Source of the DNA: Nitrospina sp.
GTDB lineage: Bacteria; Nitrospinota; Nitrospinia; Nitrospinales; JACRGP01
Direction of reading: 5' to 3'
Length of the DNA: 64,000 nt
NCBI GenBank assembly: GCA_024648695.1
Contig: JACAVV010000005.1
Span: 248,001-312,000, forward strand
Under the pieces are notes generated by a model, which saw only the letters and a list, made by a program, of their open reading frames with translations, searched no databases and was not told where the DNA came from. The position numbers were made by a program, and so were the translations under genes. Below are positions 9,072 through 17,527 of the stretch, in pieces; positions within the stretch are counted from its first letter, which is position 1, and each line of letters begins with the position of its first letter.

Positions 9072-11084
9072 ATGACAATGATCCAGCAGGAGGAAGCCAC
9101 TCGTCAGGCTAAGGAACGGTTTAAAAACCGTGAGCAACAACGTGAGGCCAATGCAAACCAATTAAAGGAACTGAATCAAGGCGGCAATTTCGACTGGACC
9201 CAGATCGAAACGGTATCGCGTCTCGCGCAAAGGGCGAAGCGTCTGGGCCTGTTCGAGATGGCCAATGCGCTGATCAACGATCCCAAAGATGAGCAAACCG
9301 GTCGTCGGGTGTTCGAGCGCATCCTCGATGTGAATAATCTGATCAATGCCTCTTTCCTGACCGAAGGTGCACAAAAATCGCGGGCGGTGGGTCGCATTCG
9401 GATTCCATTGGGCACCAACGCCCGTTTAGGCACGGGCTTTATGGTGTCACCTCGTGTCATGATGACCAATAACCACGTTTTGAAATCACGTGCTGACGCT
9501 TCTAAAGGGGTTATTGAACTGGACTTCTTCGAGCGCGAAAATGGCGATACGGGTCCGGTCATCCGCTTCCGCTTCGAGCCAGAACTGTTTTTCATCACCG
9601 ATGTCAATCTCGATTTCACTCTGGTCGCCGTGGAGCCGGTCAATGTCGACGGCGCTTCAATCGAGGACCGTGGCTGGTTCCCTCTTATCGGCCCCTCTGG
9701 CAAGGCGGTGGTGGGCGAACGGGTATCGATCATTCAGCATCCGGATGGCAAACCTCAGAAGGTCGCACTCCACGATAACAGAATCGTCGACATCGATGTG
9801 AAGGACCATTTCATCCATTACAAAACTGACACCATGGGCGGTTCGTCCGGCTCACCGGTGTTGAATATTCAATGGGACCTGGTAGCGCTCCATCACGCCA
9901 CCTCCGGGAACAACAATGAGGGCGTGCGCATCAGTTCCATCGTCACCAGACTTCGCGAGATCATGGAAAACTCGTTTTCCGGAGCCCGCATCAACCGAAC
10001 GATGCTGAACGATTTGCTCGATTCCCAATCGCCGCCCCCTTCCCCTCCGCAACATTCAGGGCCGGGGACAATGGCGTATCAGGAATCGGCGCCCCGGTTC
10101 AATGCCGATGGCACTGCCACCTGGGTGGTGCCGGTCAACATCACGCTCGGTGTGGGCCAATTGCCGGGAGGCCGTATAGCGCCAAGCGCAATCGCCTCTG
10201 CTCCGGTACAGGGAAGCGGTATGGAGGACCCGCTCTTCAATGAAGCCATGCAGGCTCTGGAACGTTCGGACCAGAAAGAATATTATAATGAGGAAGAGGA
10301 TTTCGAAGTCTGTACAGAATATTATCCCGATTTCAAGGACCTCGATGGCACACAGTTGTACACGGCCCTATCGGACCTGCTGTCGCGCACACATACCACA
10401 ACGCTGAGTTACAAGCGGGCGCGCTGGAACCATTTGTACCCATGGATCGACCGGCGTGACGGGGAGTCGCGTGAACTGCGCGGCATTTATTCGGATAAAG
10501 TGTTCGATGCCCTGGAGATCATCCGCCAGGAAAGCGTGGCCGAAAGCCGGCGCGAGGCGATGATTCAGGAACGCATTCAGCACGAGTCTCTGGGCCCTGT
10601 CGACGAAGCGTTTTTGGAAGAGTTAGAAGCGTCCCACCCCTTCAATTGTGAGCACAGCGTTCCGCAGTCCTGGTTCAACAAACGCAAACAGCCAAAGACC
10701 GACCTGCACCATTTGTTCACCTCCGAATGGGGATGCAACAGTTTTCGCGGCAATCGCGCTTTTTTTGATTTCAACACCGAAGCTTTCCGCGAAGATTGCG
10801 GCGCAAGTGAAAAAAGCAAGTTCGAACCCAAACACGGAAAAGGCGCTGTGGCTCGCGCAACGCTGTATTTTCTGTTACGCTACCCGGGAGACATTGCTGA
10901 CACCAGCAAGGAAATGCCACGCGACCGTCTGGCCACGCTCATCCGCTGGTCGAACGAAAATGAAGTCACCCTTTGGGAAAAACACCGCAATGCGGAGATC
11001 CAGAAAGTTCAAGGCAATCGCAATCCGCTGATAGACTTCCCTGAGTTGGCTGATAAAATAGATTTCGATCCCGGATTCGCCTGA
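9072..11084 (+). CDS. Trypsin-like serine protease fused to endonuclease I
   Basis: 670 residues with GGGAG before the ATG. The N-terminal 100 residues are charged and helical. A V8/trypsin-type protease domain spans about 110-325, with the catalytic triad visible as His135 (MTNNHVL), Asp181 (VNLDFTLV) and Ser259 (GGSSGSP). A Pro-rich linker follows. Residues about 420-640 match the endonuclease I family: YKRARWNHLYPWID, then CEHSVPQSWF with His528, DLHHLFTSEW with His546-547, and NSFRGNRAFFDF. No signal peptide or membrane segment is seen, so it would act in the cytoplasm unless exported another way, which is unusual because endonuclease I relatives are normally secreted. The TPR gene follows about 95 bases later on the same strand. 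The domains are clear; the biological role is not known. Confidence 0.9.
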   Translation: MTMIQQEEATRQAKERFKNREQQREANANQLKELNQGGNFDWTQIETVSRLAQRAKRLGLFEMANALINDPKDEQTGRRVFERILDVNNLINASFLTEGAQKSRAVGRIRIPLGTNARLGTGFMVSPRVMMTNNHVLKSRADASKGVIELDFFERENGDTGPVIRFRFEPELFFITDVNLDFTLVAVEPVNVDGASIEDRGWFPLIGPSGKAVVGERVSIIQHPDGKPQKVALHDNRIVDIDVKDHFIHYKTDTMGGSSGSPVLNIQWDLVALHHATSGNNNEGVRISSIVTRLREIMENSFSGARINRTMLNDLLDSQSPPPSPPQHSGPGTMAYQESAPRFNADGTATWVVPVNITLGVGQLPGGRIAPSAIASAPVQGSGMEDPLFNEAMQALERSDQKEYYNEEEDFEVCTEYYPDFKDLDGTQLYTALSDLLSRTHTTTLSYKRARWNHLYPWIDRRDGESRELRGIYSDKVFDALEIIRQESVAESRREAMIQERIQHESLGPVDEAFLEELEASHPFNCEHSVPQSWFNKRKQPKTDLHHLFTSEWGCNSFRGNRAFFDFNTEAFREDCGASEKSKFEPKHGKGAVARATLYFLLRYPGDIADTSKEMPRDRLATLIRWSNENEVTLWEKHRNAEIQKVQGNRNPLIDFPELADKIDFDPGFA

Positions 11085-11178
11085 TCGGTATTCGGGCAGG
11101 CGGAATCTCCTATGCCCCTGTGGTTGAATCCGGATTTCGACTTCCAGGGCTAACCCTCAAACGAAAGTTTTCCACTTC

Positions 11179-12222
11179 ATGGCTAAATCTCCCGAAGACC
11201 TTTTTGACGAAGCCGAGCGCTTGTGCGAAGAAGATCAATTTGAAGACGCGCTCAAGCTTTTCGAACAGATCCTGAAACTGGATCCCGAACACACCAACGC
11301 CTGGAACGGTAAAGGCAATTGTCTGGACGCCCTGCGCCGTCCCGAAGAGGCCCTATCCGCCTACGATCAAGCCATTGCGCTCGATCCGAATGACCCTCGC
11401 TTGTGGTTCAACAAGGCCCTCACCTGGGACAGCATGGAGCGTTTCGAGGAAGCGGTACAGGCTTACGACAAGTCCCTAGCTCTCAATCCGGAAGACGCCG
11501 ACGCATGGCTCAACAAGGGCGAAGCGTTACGAAGCCTGAGTCGGTTTGAAGAATCCATCGAAGCCTATCAAAAGGTCGTGGCGCTCGATCCGGATGATTC
11601 CGACGCATGGGCCCAAATGGGCAGTTCATATTTTTACCTGGAAAAGTATGAAGTGGCTTTGAACGCCCTGGACCGCGCGCTGGAGATCAACCCCGACGAT
11701 CCAGACGCCTGGTACAACAAAGGCAAATCTTTTCACGAACTGGAACAGTACGATGATGCGGTGGCGGCTTACAAGAAGGTTCTCAAGATCATTCCCAAAA
11801 CCGTTTTTGTAATGTATGCCATGGGATTGGCCCTGATCGGACTGGAACAATACGAGGACGCCGCTAAAGTTTTTGGTCAAATTCTGGACCTGCAACCCGA
11901 CGACGGCGGATCCTGGTTTCAAAAAGGGTTTTGCTTATACCAGTCGGGAAAATTCAAAAAAGCCATCGAAGCCTTGAATCAGGCAACGGAGTTTAACCCG
12001 GAAGACGATGAGGCGTTTTATTTTAAGGGGCATTCGAATTTTGCTTTGGAAAACTTCAAGGAAGCTTTGAGCTGTTACGATCAGGCCATCGAATTGAACC
12101 ACCACTATGTGGAGGCCATGTACTTTAAAGCGAAAACCCTGAAGGCCCTGGCACGTGACCACGACGCCGAACGCGCCCTCAACACCGCCCGCATGCTCGA
12201 TCCCGATCTGCCGAATGTTTGA
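11179..12222 (+). CDS. Tetratricopeptide-repeat protein
   Basis: 347 residues made almost wholly of about nine to ten TPR units of 34 residues, for example AWNGKGNCLDALRRPEEALS, AWLNKGEALRSLSRFEESIE and AWYNKGKSFHELEQYDDAVA, each ending in a LDP/INP turn. There is no signal peptide, so it is a cytoplasmic protein-binding scaffold. It lies about 95 bases behind the protease/nuclease gene on the same strand and could serve as its partner, but that is inference. Its stop is separated by one base from the stop of the convergent membrane-protein gene. The ribosome binding site is weak. Confidence 0.92.
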   Translation: MAKSPEDLFDEAERLCEEDQFEDALKLFEQILKLDPEHTNAWNGKGNCLDALRRPEEALSAYDQAIALDPNDPRLWFNKALTWDSMERFEEAVQAYDKSLALNPEDADAWLNKGEALRSLSRFEESIEAYQKVVALDPDDSDAWAQMGSSYFYLEKYEVALNALDRALEINPDDPDAWYNKGKSFHELEQYDDAVAAYKKVLKIIPKTVFVMYAMGLALIGLEQYEDAAKVFGQILDLQPDDGGSWFQKGFCLYQSGKFKKAIEALNQATEFNPEDDEAFYFKGHSNFALENFKEALSCYDQAIELNHHYVEAMYFKAKTLKALARDHDAERALNTARMLDPDLPNV

Positions 12223-12223
12223 A

Positions 12224-13405
12224 TTAGCTTTTAGATAAAACACCCTTCAAAAATGCACACAACCATTCCTGCTCTTTGATTTTCATGTTGCTTCCAAACC
12301 GATAAGCCATTTGGTCCGTGCGAATCAAAATTTCGCCTCGCCGTTTTGCCTGGGAATTTACATTATGGCTGGTTTTAATTGAAACTTCCTTGATTCGTTG
12401 ACATTCCAACACAACTTTAACCTGAATAGAGTCCAGTACGGAATGATTGACTCGAATTTCTTTGGTATCGATATTTAGAATTTTTCGGATCCGGGAGTGC
12501 AAATATACAACCGCCAACATCAGCAGAAAAAGGCATACCATAAACGTGCTAAAAAACCATGATTGCGGGCCCAGGAAAGCCTCCCGCAAGGTCAAACCTG
12601 TGGCCAAAAGGGAAGTCAGTGCAATAAACAATGAAACCCTATTCCATCCGTTTGGTGGAAGATATACTTTCACAAGGTCGGGAGTTTCTTCAACCTCGAT
12701 GACGCTGTGCAATGGCGGTTTCGCTTTAAATGATTCGTTAAAATGGTGCTTACGAACAGGATCCCTTTGCGCTTTTTCCAAAAGTGTTAAATCCAGGTTT
12801 TGCCAGGGAGTGCGGGTTTCTTCAGTGCCGTTTCGATCAATCGCATCGATCCGGATTTTCTTTGCAAAGTGCTCCATGGCGAGATAGGCATGCGATTCGT
12901 TGTCAAGGACCAGAAAGAAGGCGGGTTCTCGCGATTCCCTGAATTGCAAGCCCACCAACCATATATCGGTATAAGCGGCCTGTTTCCGATAAACGCTTTT
13001 CTTCAAGACCACTCCTTCCAATGCGGACAATGGAAAGTTTTCTTCTTTCGGAGAGAACGTCCAGCCTCGAACTTTCTGAACGGTTCCCTTTTTCAAGTCG
13101 ACTGTCATCCTGTTGCTCCAGACGAAGGGTAAGGTCAGGGTCAATACTGTATAGACAATCAATATTCCGGATAAAAAAGGGAACCAATCGATTGCCCTCT
13201 CAAATAGGAGTAAAACCAGAAGCACTCCTAAAAAATAAACAAAGACATTCCAGAGAAGATAAAAATACCCTGGCCAATTGAATCCAAAATACAGCTTACT
13301 GTCCCTTTCTTCCTTCAATTGAAGATGCCAAAAGGCTTCTACAAAATTGAGCCTGAGAAACTTTCCTTCAACAGATACTCGGGAAAAATAGAAACCAGGT
13401 TTCAT
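12224..13405 (-). CDS. Four-helix membrane protein, unknown function
   Basis: 393 residues. Two membrane segments at about 48-105 (LLWNVFVYFLGVLLVLLLF and FLSGILIVYTVLTLTLPFVW), a soluble region of about 130 residues with alternating beta-like sequence, a second pair of helices near 265-320 (FIALTSLLATGLTL, FMVCLFLLMLAVVYLH) and a C-terminal cytosolic domain. The layout recalls PH-domain-like membrane proteins but no diagnostic motif is present. The start is the first ATG in the frame; no good ribosome binding site is seen. It converges on the TPR gene with a one-base gap. Confidence 0.75.
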   Translation of the reverse strand: MKPGFYFSRVSVEGKFLRLNFVEAFWHLQLKEERDSKLYFGFNWPGYFYLLWNVFVYFLGVLLVLLLFERAIDWFPFLSGILIVYTVLTLTLPFVWSNRMTVDLKKGTVQKVRGWTFSPKEENFPLSALEGVVLKKSVYRKQAAYTDIWLVGLQFRESREPAFFLVLDNESHAYLAMEHFAKKIRIDAIDRNGTEETRTPWQNLDLTLLEKAQRDPVRKHHFNESFKAKPPLHSVIEVEETPDLVKVYLPPNGWNRVSLFIALTSLLATGLTLREAFLGPQSWFFSTFMVCLFLLMLAVVYLHSRIRKILNIDTKEIRVNHSVLDSIQVKVVLECQRIKEVSIKTSHNVNSQAKRRGEILIRTDQMAYRFGSNMKIKEQEWLCAFLKGVLSKS

Positions 13406-13478
13406 AGGATAAGAGGAGTAAAAATTTATGAAAAATTAGGCAAGTGGACGCGGGTAGTTTATACTAGGGGGCACCGTT

Positions 13479-13513
13479 TTCCCAATCAGGAAAGTGGATA
13501 GCCCGATTGGGAA
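13479..13513 (+). promoter_or_regulatory. Hairpin upstream of the parvulin gene
   Basis: Nine-base stem TTCCCAATC (13479-13487) with GATTGGGAA (13505-13513), 35 bases before the ppiC start. A -10-like TATACT lies at 13460-13465, which would place the hairpin in the 5' untranslated region. It is followed by only a short T run, so it could be an attenuator or simply a stabilising stem. Confidence 0.45.
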
Positions 13514-13547
13514 CATTTTTGAAACTACAAAATTTTAGGAGACGTCA

Positions 13548-13826
13548 ATGCCTTCTGCAAGAGCACGACATATTCTGGTTGCTGACGAAAGCAAGTGCAA
13601 TGAGTTGAAAGCTGAAATCGAAAACGGAAAAGATTTTGGGGACGTGGCAAAATCGCATTCCAAATGCCCGTCTGGAGCCAGTGGTGGGGACCTGGGAGAG
13701 TTTTATCCCGGCCAGATGGTTCCGGAATTCGACCAGGTGGTTTTCAAAGAAGAAGTGGGGAAAGTGCATGGTCCGGTGAAAACCCAGTTCGGCTACCACT
13801 TGATCGAGATCACGAGCCGAAGCTGA
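13548..13826 (+). CDS. ppiC: Parvulin-type peptidyl-prolyl isomerase
   Basis: 92 residues, the length of the free-standing cytoplasmic PpiC parvulin, with AGGAG before the ATG. It begins ARARHILVADES and shows the family pattern KDFGDVAKSHSKCPSG, GGDLGEFYPGQMVPEFD, VFKEEVGKVHGPVKTQFG and YHLIEI, including the two active-site histidines (RHILV, YHLIEI) and the cysteine of SKCPS. It catalyses cis-trans isomerisation of prolyl bonds. The next small gene starts 7 bases after its stop, so the two are probably co-transcribed. Confidence 0.95.
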   Translation: MPSARARHILVADESKCNELKAEIENGKDFGDVAKSHSKCPSGASGGDLGEFYPGQMVPEFDQVVFKEEVGKVHGPVKTQFGYHLIEITSRS

Positions 13827-13833
13827 TAACGTC

Positions 13834-13971
13834 ATGTCCGATCCCGAAGAAAAATCCCCGCCTAAAAAACGTCAGGAGCACCCGGTGTTCACCATCTGGG
13901 TGCATGTGGGATACACCATCCTCATCATTTCAATGATCAGCTGGATTGTTTACGTGGAGTTTATTCTGTAA
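13834..13971 (+). CDS. 45-residue single-pass membrane peptide
   Basis: Starts at the ATG at 13834 and stops at a TAA at 13969-13971. The protein has a charged, proline-rich N-terminus (SDPEEKSPPKKRQEHP) and one hydrophobic helix (FTIWVHVGYTILIISMISWI). Its only upstream spacer is the 7 bases after ppiC, which suggests translational coupling. No family recognised. The clear charge and helix pattern and the tight spacing argue that it is real. Confidence 0.6.
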   Translation: MSDPEEKSPPKKRQEHPVFTIWVHVGYTILIISMISWIVYVEFIL

Positions 13972-13998
13972 ACACGGTGGGCTTTGGAAATCCAAAAA

Positions 13999-16242
13999 TC
14001 ATTTCGATTGCATCTGGTATACCCCGTCCCAGTCTAATGGAAGCGTGTTGCCCTTTGCGGCTTCACGCTGAAATTCTTCACACCGATGAATGAACACTTC
14101 GCTTGGACCATCCTCCGGAAGAATTGCCAGGCTTTGGTGAAATTTTTCCAAAGCCTTTTCCCATTCCTTCCCGCGATAATATTCCAATCCTTCGCCAAAC
14201 AAGGGAAGCAGTTTCTGCCATTCTTCGCTGAGTTCGCCTTTCTTTTCCAACACCTCATAGATGGTTACCGGAGCGACTTTTCCGACGACGCGAATTTTGT
14301 CCAGTTCGCGTACTTCGATAATATCCTGAACATCCTGATAGGTAAATTGGCTGATCATGATGCTGGTTCCGTAGGCTTTGTTCACACCTTCTAAACGAGA
14401 AGCCAGGTTTACCGAATCGCCCATCATCGTGTAGTCCATTCGAAAGTTGGACCCCATATTGCCAATAATCATGCTACCGGTATTCAAACCGATCCTGACA
14501 TGGAGTTCGTCTTTACCTTGTTCTCTCCATTGCTCACGCATTTGAACAAGTTTCTTTTGCATTGCCAGAGAAACCAGACACCCTCGTGCGGCGTGGTCGG
14601 CGTAATCCAGGGGAGCCCCAAAAAAAGCAATGATGGCATCACCTTCATACTTATCAACGGTACCCTCATATTCAAGGATGATGTTGGTCATCGCTGTAAG
14701 GTATTCGTTTAGAAGGTCTACCAACTGCATCGGTGTTAAATTTTCGGAAATGGTGGAAAACCTGGCAACGTCAGAAAAAAAGGCGGTCAATCGTTTTTGC
14801 GTTCCACCCAGTTTCAATAAATCAGGATTATCGATCAATCGATCAATCACTGCCGGAGAGAGATACTGACCGAAGGCGTCATTAATGAAAACCTTTTGTT
14901 TGGTTTCCGTAAAATAGTTGTAGGCCGTGATGGAAGTATACACGGCGATGATCTGAATACTCGGATAAACCAGATTGAACCATTGGCCTTCATTAAACAG
15001 TTTCTGGTTGAAAAAATAATACGCCACAAAAAATAAAGCCGTGACCAGAAATCCAATCACCGCTTTAGTCCGGGATAACACAAAGGATAACACCAGACCG
15101 ATAGCAAAAATAAACACGAACGTTGTAAACATGTAGCTGGGGGGCTTGACCAAAAAGTTGTTCTGTAGAATATTGTCGATAACCGTTGCGTTGATTTCCA
15201 CTCCAGGGTAAACCCCTTCAAATGGAGTGGCCCGTAAATCGAAAATACCTTTGCCGGTGGCCCCTACCAGAACGATACGATCTTCCAGTTCAGACCGAGG
15301 GACTTTTCCCTCGATGATGTCCACAATGGGAATGTGAGGAAACAACTTGGCTCCACCATAATAATTGATCAGAAACCGCCCATATTCATCCACAGGAATT
15401 TTTTCAATTTCTTCCCCGATGTTTATATTTTCGACTCCTTCGGGTCCCAGTCTCATTCCCAGCTTCGATTCCAAAAAAAGTTCCAGGACTTTCAGGAACA
15501 TCGGAGCATAATGGTGTTTTCCCACTCTCAGGATTAAAGGGTAGTGGCGCATGATGCCATCCGGATCTGGAGACAGGTTAAAATATCCCCATCCTTCAGA
15601 GGCTTCAGCAAACATGGGCAAATTCGGCTCTACAGCAGGAGATTCGAATACCTTTTTAATGTTTGCCCCTGGCTTGATCTCGACATTCTGAAAACTGGAT
15701 GGGATGATTTCCTGCAATCCCGCCTTGATTTTTTTGGAACTTAAATGCACCACATCTTCCCGGCTATCATGGAAGAAAAAGCCCAGAACCACATTGTTCG
15801 CCCGTTCTATCGATTCCGCGAATAATTGGTCCCCTGTCTTTTGCTCAAGCACCCCCTTGAAAATTTTAATGGTCTCCTGATCCAGTTTCATAGCTTGCTG
15901 AACCAGCCTGACTGCTTTTTGATGGGCGTCATCCCCCGTCTCGGAAAACACCATATCGAAACCGATCGCCCAGGCTCCGCCTTCCACCAAGCGGTCGACC
16001 AACTTTGCCAGAACCGCACGGTCCCATGGCCAGCGACCAAGTATATCCTGGCTTTTCTCATCGATAACGGCGATGACAACCTCCGAACCGGGTTTCAATT
16101 CGCCGCGATTCACAAACCGTTGATCAAGCATCTTCAACTCGAACACCTGAAGAAATCCGGGATCAAAAACAACCAGAAAGCTCATCAGCAGAGTGCACAG
16201 GAGACCGATCTTGAAAGGGCTGGGAGTTAAAAACCTTTGCAT
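13999..16242 (-). CDS. CHASE2-domain adenylate/guanylate cyclase
   Basis: 747 residues. An N-terminal membrane anchor (IGLLCTLLMSFLVVF) leads into a periplasmic CHASE2 sensor at about 35-335 (DQRFVNRGELKPGSEVVIAV, GRWPWDR, GFDMVFSE). Three membrane helices follow at about 345-430. A class III cyclase domain lies at about 475-655: the metal-binding Asp region AFFSDVARFSTISENLTP, DKYEGDAIIAFFGAP, GLNTGSMIIGNMGS and GDSVNLASRLEG. About 70 helical residues end the protein, with TPR-like GLEYYRGKEWEKALEKFHQS. It would make cyclic AMP or GMP in response to an external signal. The FecR-domain gene is divergent and shares its upstream region, a pairing known for CHASE2 cyclases in other genomes. Confidence 0.95.
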   Translation of the reverse strand: MQRFLTPSPFKIGLLCTLLMSFLVVFDPGFLQVFELKMLDQRFVNRGELKPGSEVVIAVIDEKSQDILGRWPWDRAVLAKLVDRLVEGGAWAIGFDMVFSETGDDAHQKAVRLVQQAMKLDQETIKIFKGVLEQKTGDQLFAESIERANNVVLGFFFHDSREDVVHLSSKKIKAGLQEIIPSSFQNVEIKPGANIKKVFESPAVEPNLPMFAEASEGWGYFNLSPDPDGIMRHYPLILRVGKHHYAPMFLKVLELFLESKLGMRLGPEGVENINIGEEIEKIPVDEYGRFLINYYGGAKLFPHIPIVDIIEGKVPRSELEDRIVLVGATGKGIFDLRATPFEGVYPGVEINATVIDNILQNNFLVKPPSYMFTTFVFIFAIGLVLSFVLSRTKAVIGFLVTALFFVAYYFFNQKLFNEGQWFNLVYPSIQIIAVYTSITAYNYFTETKQKVFINDAFGQYLSPAVIDRLIDNPDLLKLGGTQKRLTAFFSDVARFSTISENLTPMQLVDLLNEYLTAMTNIILEYEGTVDKYEGDAIIAFFGAPLDYADHAARGCLVSLAMQKKLVQMREQWREQGKDELHVRIGLNTGSMIIGNMGSNFRMDYTMMGDSVNLASRLEGVNKAYGTSIMISQFTYQDVQDIIEVRELDKIRVVGKVAPVTIYEVLEKKGELSEEWQKLLPLFGEGLEYYRGKEWEKALEKFHQSLAILPEDGPSEVFIHRCEEFQREAAKGNTLPLDWDGVYQMQSK

Positions 16243-16377
16243 TTTAATTGGGTGTGCCTTAAGATAATTTAATAGGGAAATAGAAGGCGTTTCATATTGT
16301 ACACCAAGCCAAGTGCCTTTAAATTCATAATTTTAGGCCGACTCAAACTTGTATTCTAACCACAAAGGTGTTTTGTT

Positions 16378-17121
16378 ATGACGCAAATCCAATTGAACAA
16401 TTACAAGTCCCGGTTATTAATCCGGCTCATTCTTTTCGCATTCATCATTTCCTTGGTGGGTTTGACCAGCGACGGCGCATTTGCCGCCAAAACCGCCACC
16501 CTGGAAAATGTTAAAGGTAATATAAAAGTTTTCAAAGCAGGTAGCTCTCGTGGAAAAAGAGGGCGCCCCGGAATGGCACTTTTTGCCGGGAGTACGGTTA
16601 AAAGCCTGGACAGTTCCGGCATGGCGGATATTCATTTTCAAAACGGAAGCATCACCCGCATCATGCCCAACTCTGAAGTTAAAATAACTTCCGCCAAGGT
16701 TACCAAATCGGACCTGGAAGTGCAAATGGACCTGGCCGCTGGAAAGGTGTTTAGCGTGGTCAACAAACTGTCCCGAAACTCCCGCTTTGAAGTACGCACG
16801 CGAACCGGTACCTCCGGTGTTAAAGGAACCATTTTTTCGACCGAAACCAACGGCAACGAAACGGTTATTATGGTTAAAGAAGGAAAAGTCGAAGCGACCA
16901 ATCCCGGCGCTTCCTCGCAGGCGGTGATGGTAGCGGATTTAAAGAAATCGGTCATCAAGGCCAATCAGGCACCCTCCGCGCCGATCCCCTTGACGAAAGA
17001 AGAAATCGCCCTGTTTGACGTGTTGAACGATATCATGGCTGAAGTTCGCGAAGAAATTCAGGAAGACGTGAAAGACACCATTCGCGAAGAAATCATTCTG
17101 GACGGAATTTTCGACCGTTAG
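16378..17121 (+). CDS. Secreted FecR-domain protein
   Basis: 247 residues. A signal peptide with hydrophobic core (LLIRLILFAFIISLVGL) and a cleavage region near FAAKTA places it in the periplasm. The FecR domain covers about 60-180: GSTVKSLDSSGMADIHFQNG, FEVRTRTGTSGVKGTIFST and VIMVKEGKVEATNP. It has no N-terminal DNA-binding or anti-sigma segment, so it is not a classical anti-sigma factor. A charged C-terminal helix (DIMAEVREEIQEDVKDTIRE) may mediate contact. Divergent to the CHASE2 cyclase with 135 bases between starts, suggesting a shared periplasmic sensing role (inference). AAGGTG precedes the start. Confidence 0.9.
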   Translation: MTQIQLNNYKSRLLIRLILFAFIISLVGLTSDGAFAAKTATLENVKGNIKVFKAGSSRGKRGRPGMALFAGSTVKSLDSSGMADIHFQNGSITRIMPNSEVKITSAKVTKSDLEVQMDLAAGKVFSVVNKLSRNSRFEVRTRTGTSGVKGTIFSTETNGNETVIMVKEGKVEATNPGASSQAVMVADLKKSVIKANQAPSAPIPLTKEEIALFDVLNDIMAEVREEIQEDVKDTIREEIILDGIFDR

Positions 17122-17155
17122 TCGGGACAAAAAAACGGAATACCCGTTAACATTT

Positions 17156-17187
17156 AAGCGCCGCTCATTCGAGTGGCGCTTTTTTTA
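17156..17187 (+). terminator. Terminator of the FecR-domain gene
   Basis: Stem AGCGCCGCTC paired with GAGTGGCGCT (one G-T pair), followed by seven T residues. A textbook intrinsic terminator 35 bases after the stop. Confidence 0.9.
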
Positions 17188-17527
17188 TGCCGATTATCCA
17201 TATTTATCATTTTCTATGGGGTTTAATGCTACCGAAGTTATAGTTAAAACGTCCTCTCCCTTGGCAACTTTGTCACGTTTAAGAAAATAAACTCATTTCT
17301 TTAAAGTCGTGACAGGCAAATTTACTCACAAAAATCTTTATGACACAGCCTGGTAGGGGTTGAGAGGAGATTTAACCCTTGCTGGGGCAATACTGCTTTT
17401 GACAATCAGGCGTTATTTCTTGTAATTTTAAAGCCAAATGATACACTTTAAAGACAGGGGGAAAGCTGTTTTTCGTTAGGTTTTGTGGACAATTTCAAGG
17501 TTTTAAATTAAACCTTGTGAGGGAGCT
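17188..17527. other. Upstream region of the His/Tyr-rich protein gene
   Basis: About 340 bases without a gene. AT-rich with no recognised operator; no confident promoter could be assigned by eye. Confidence 0.35.
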
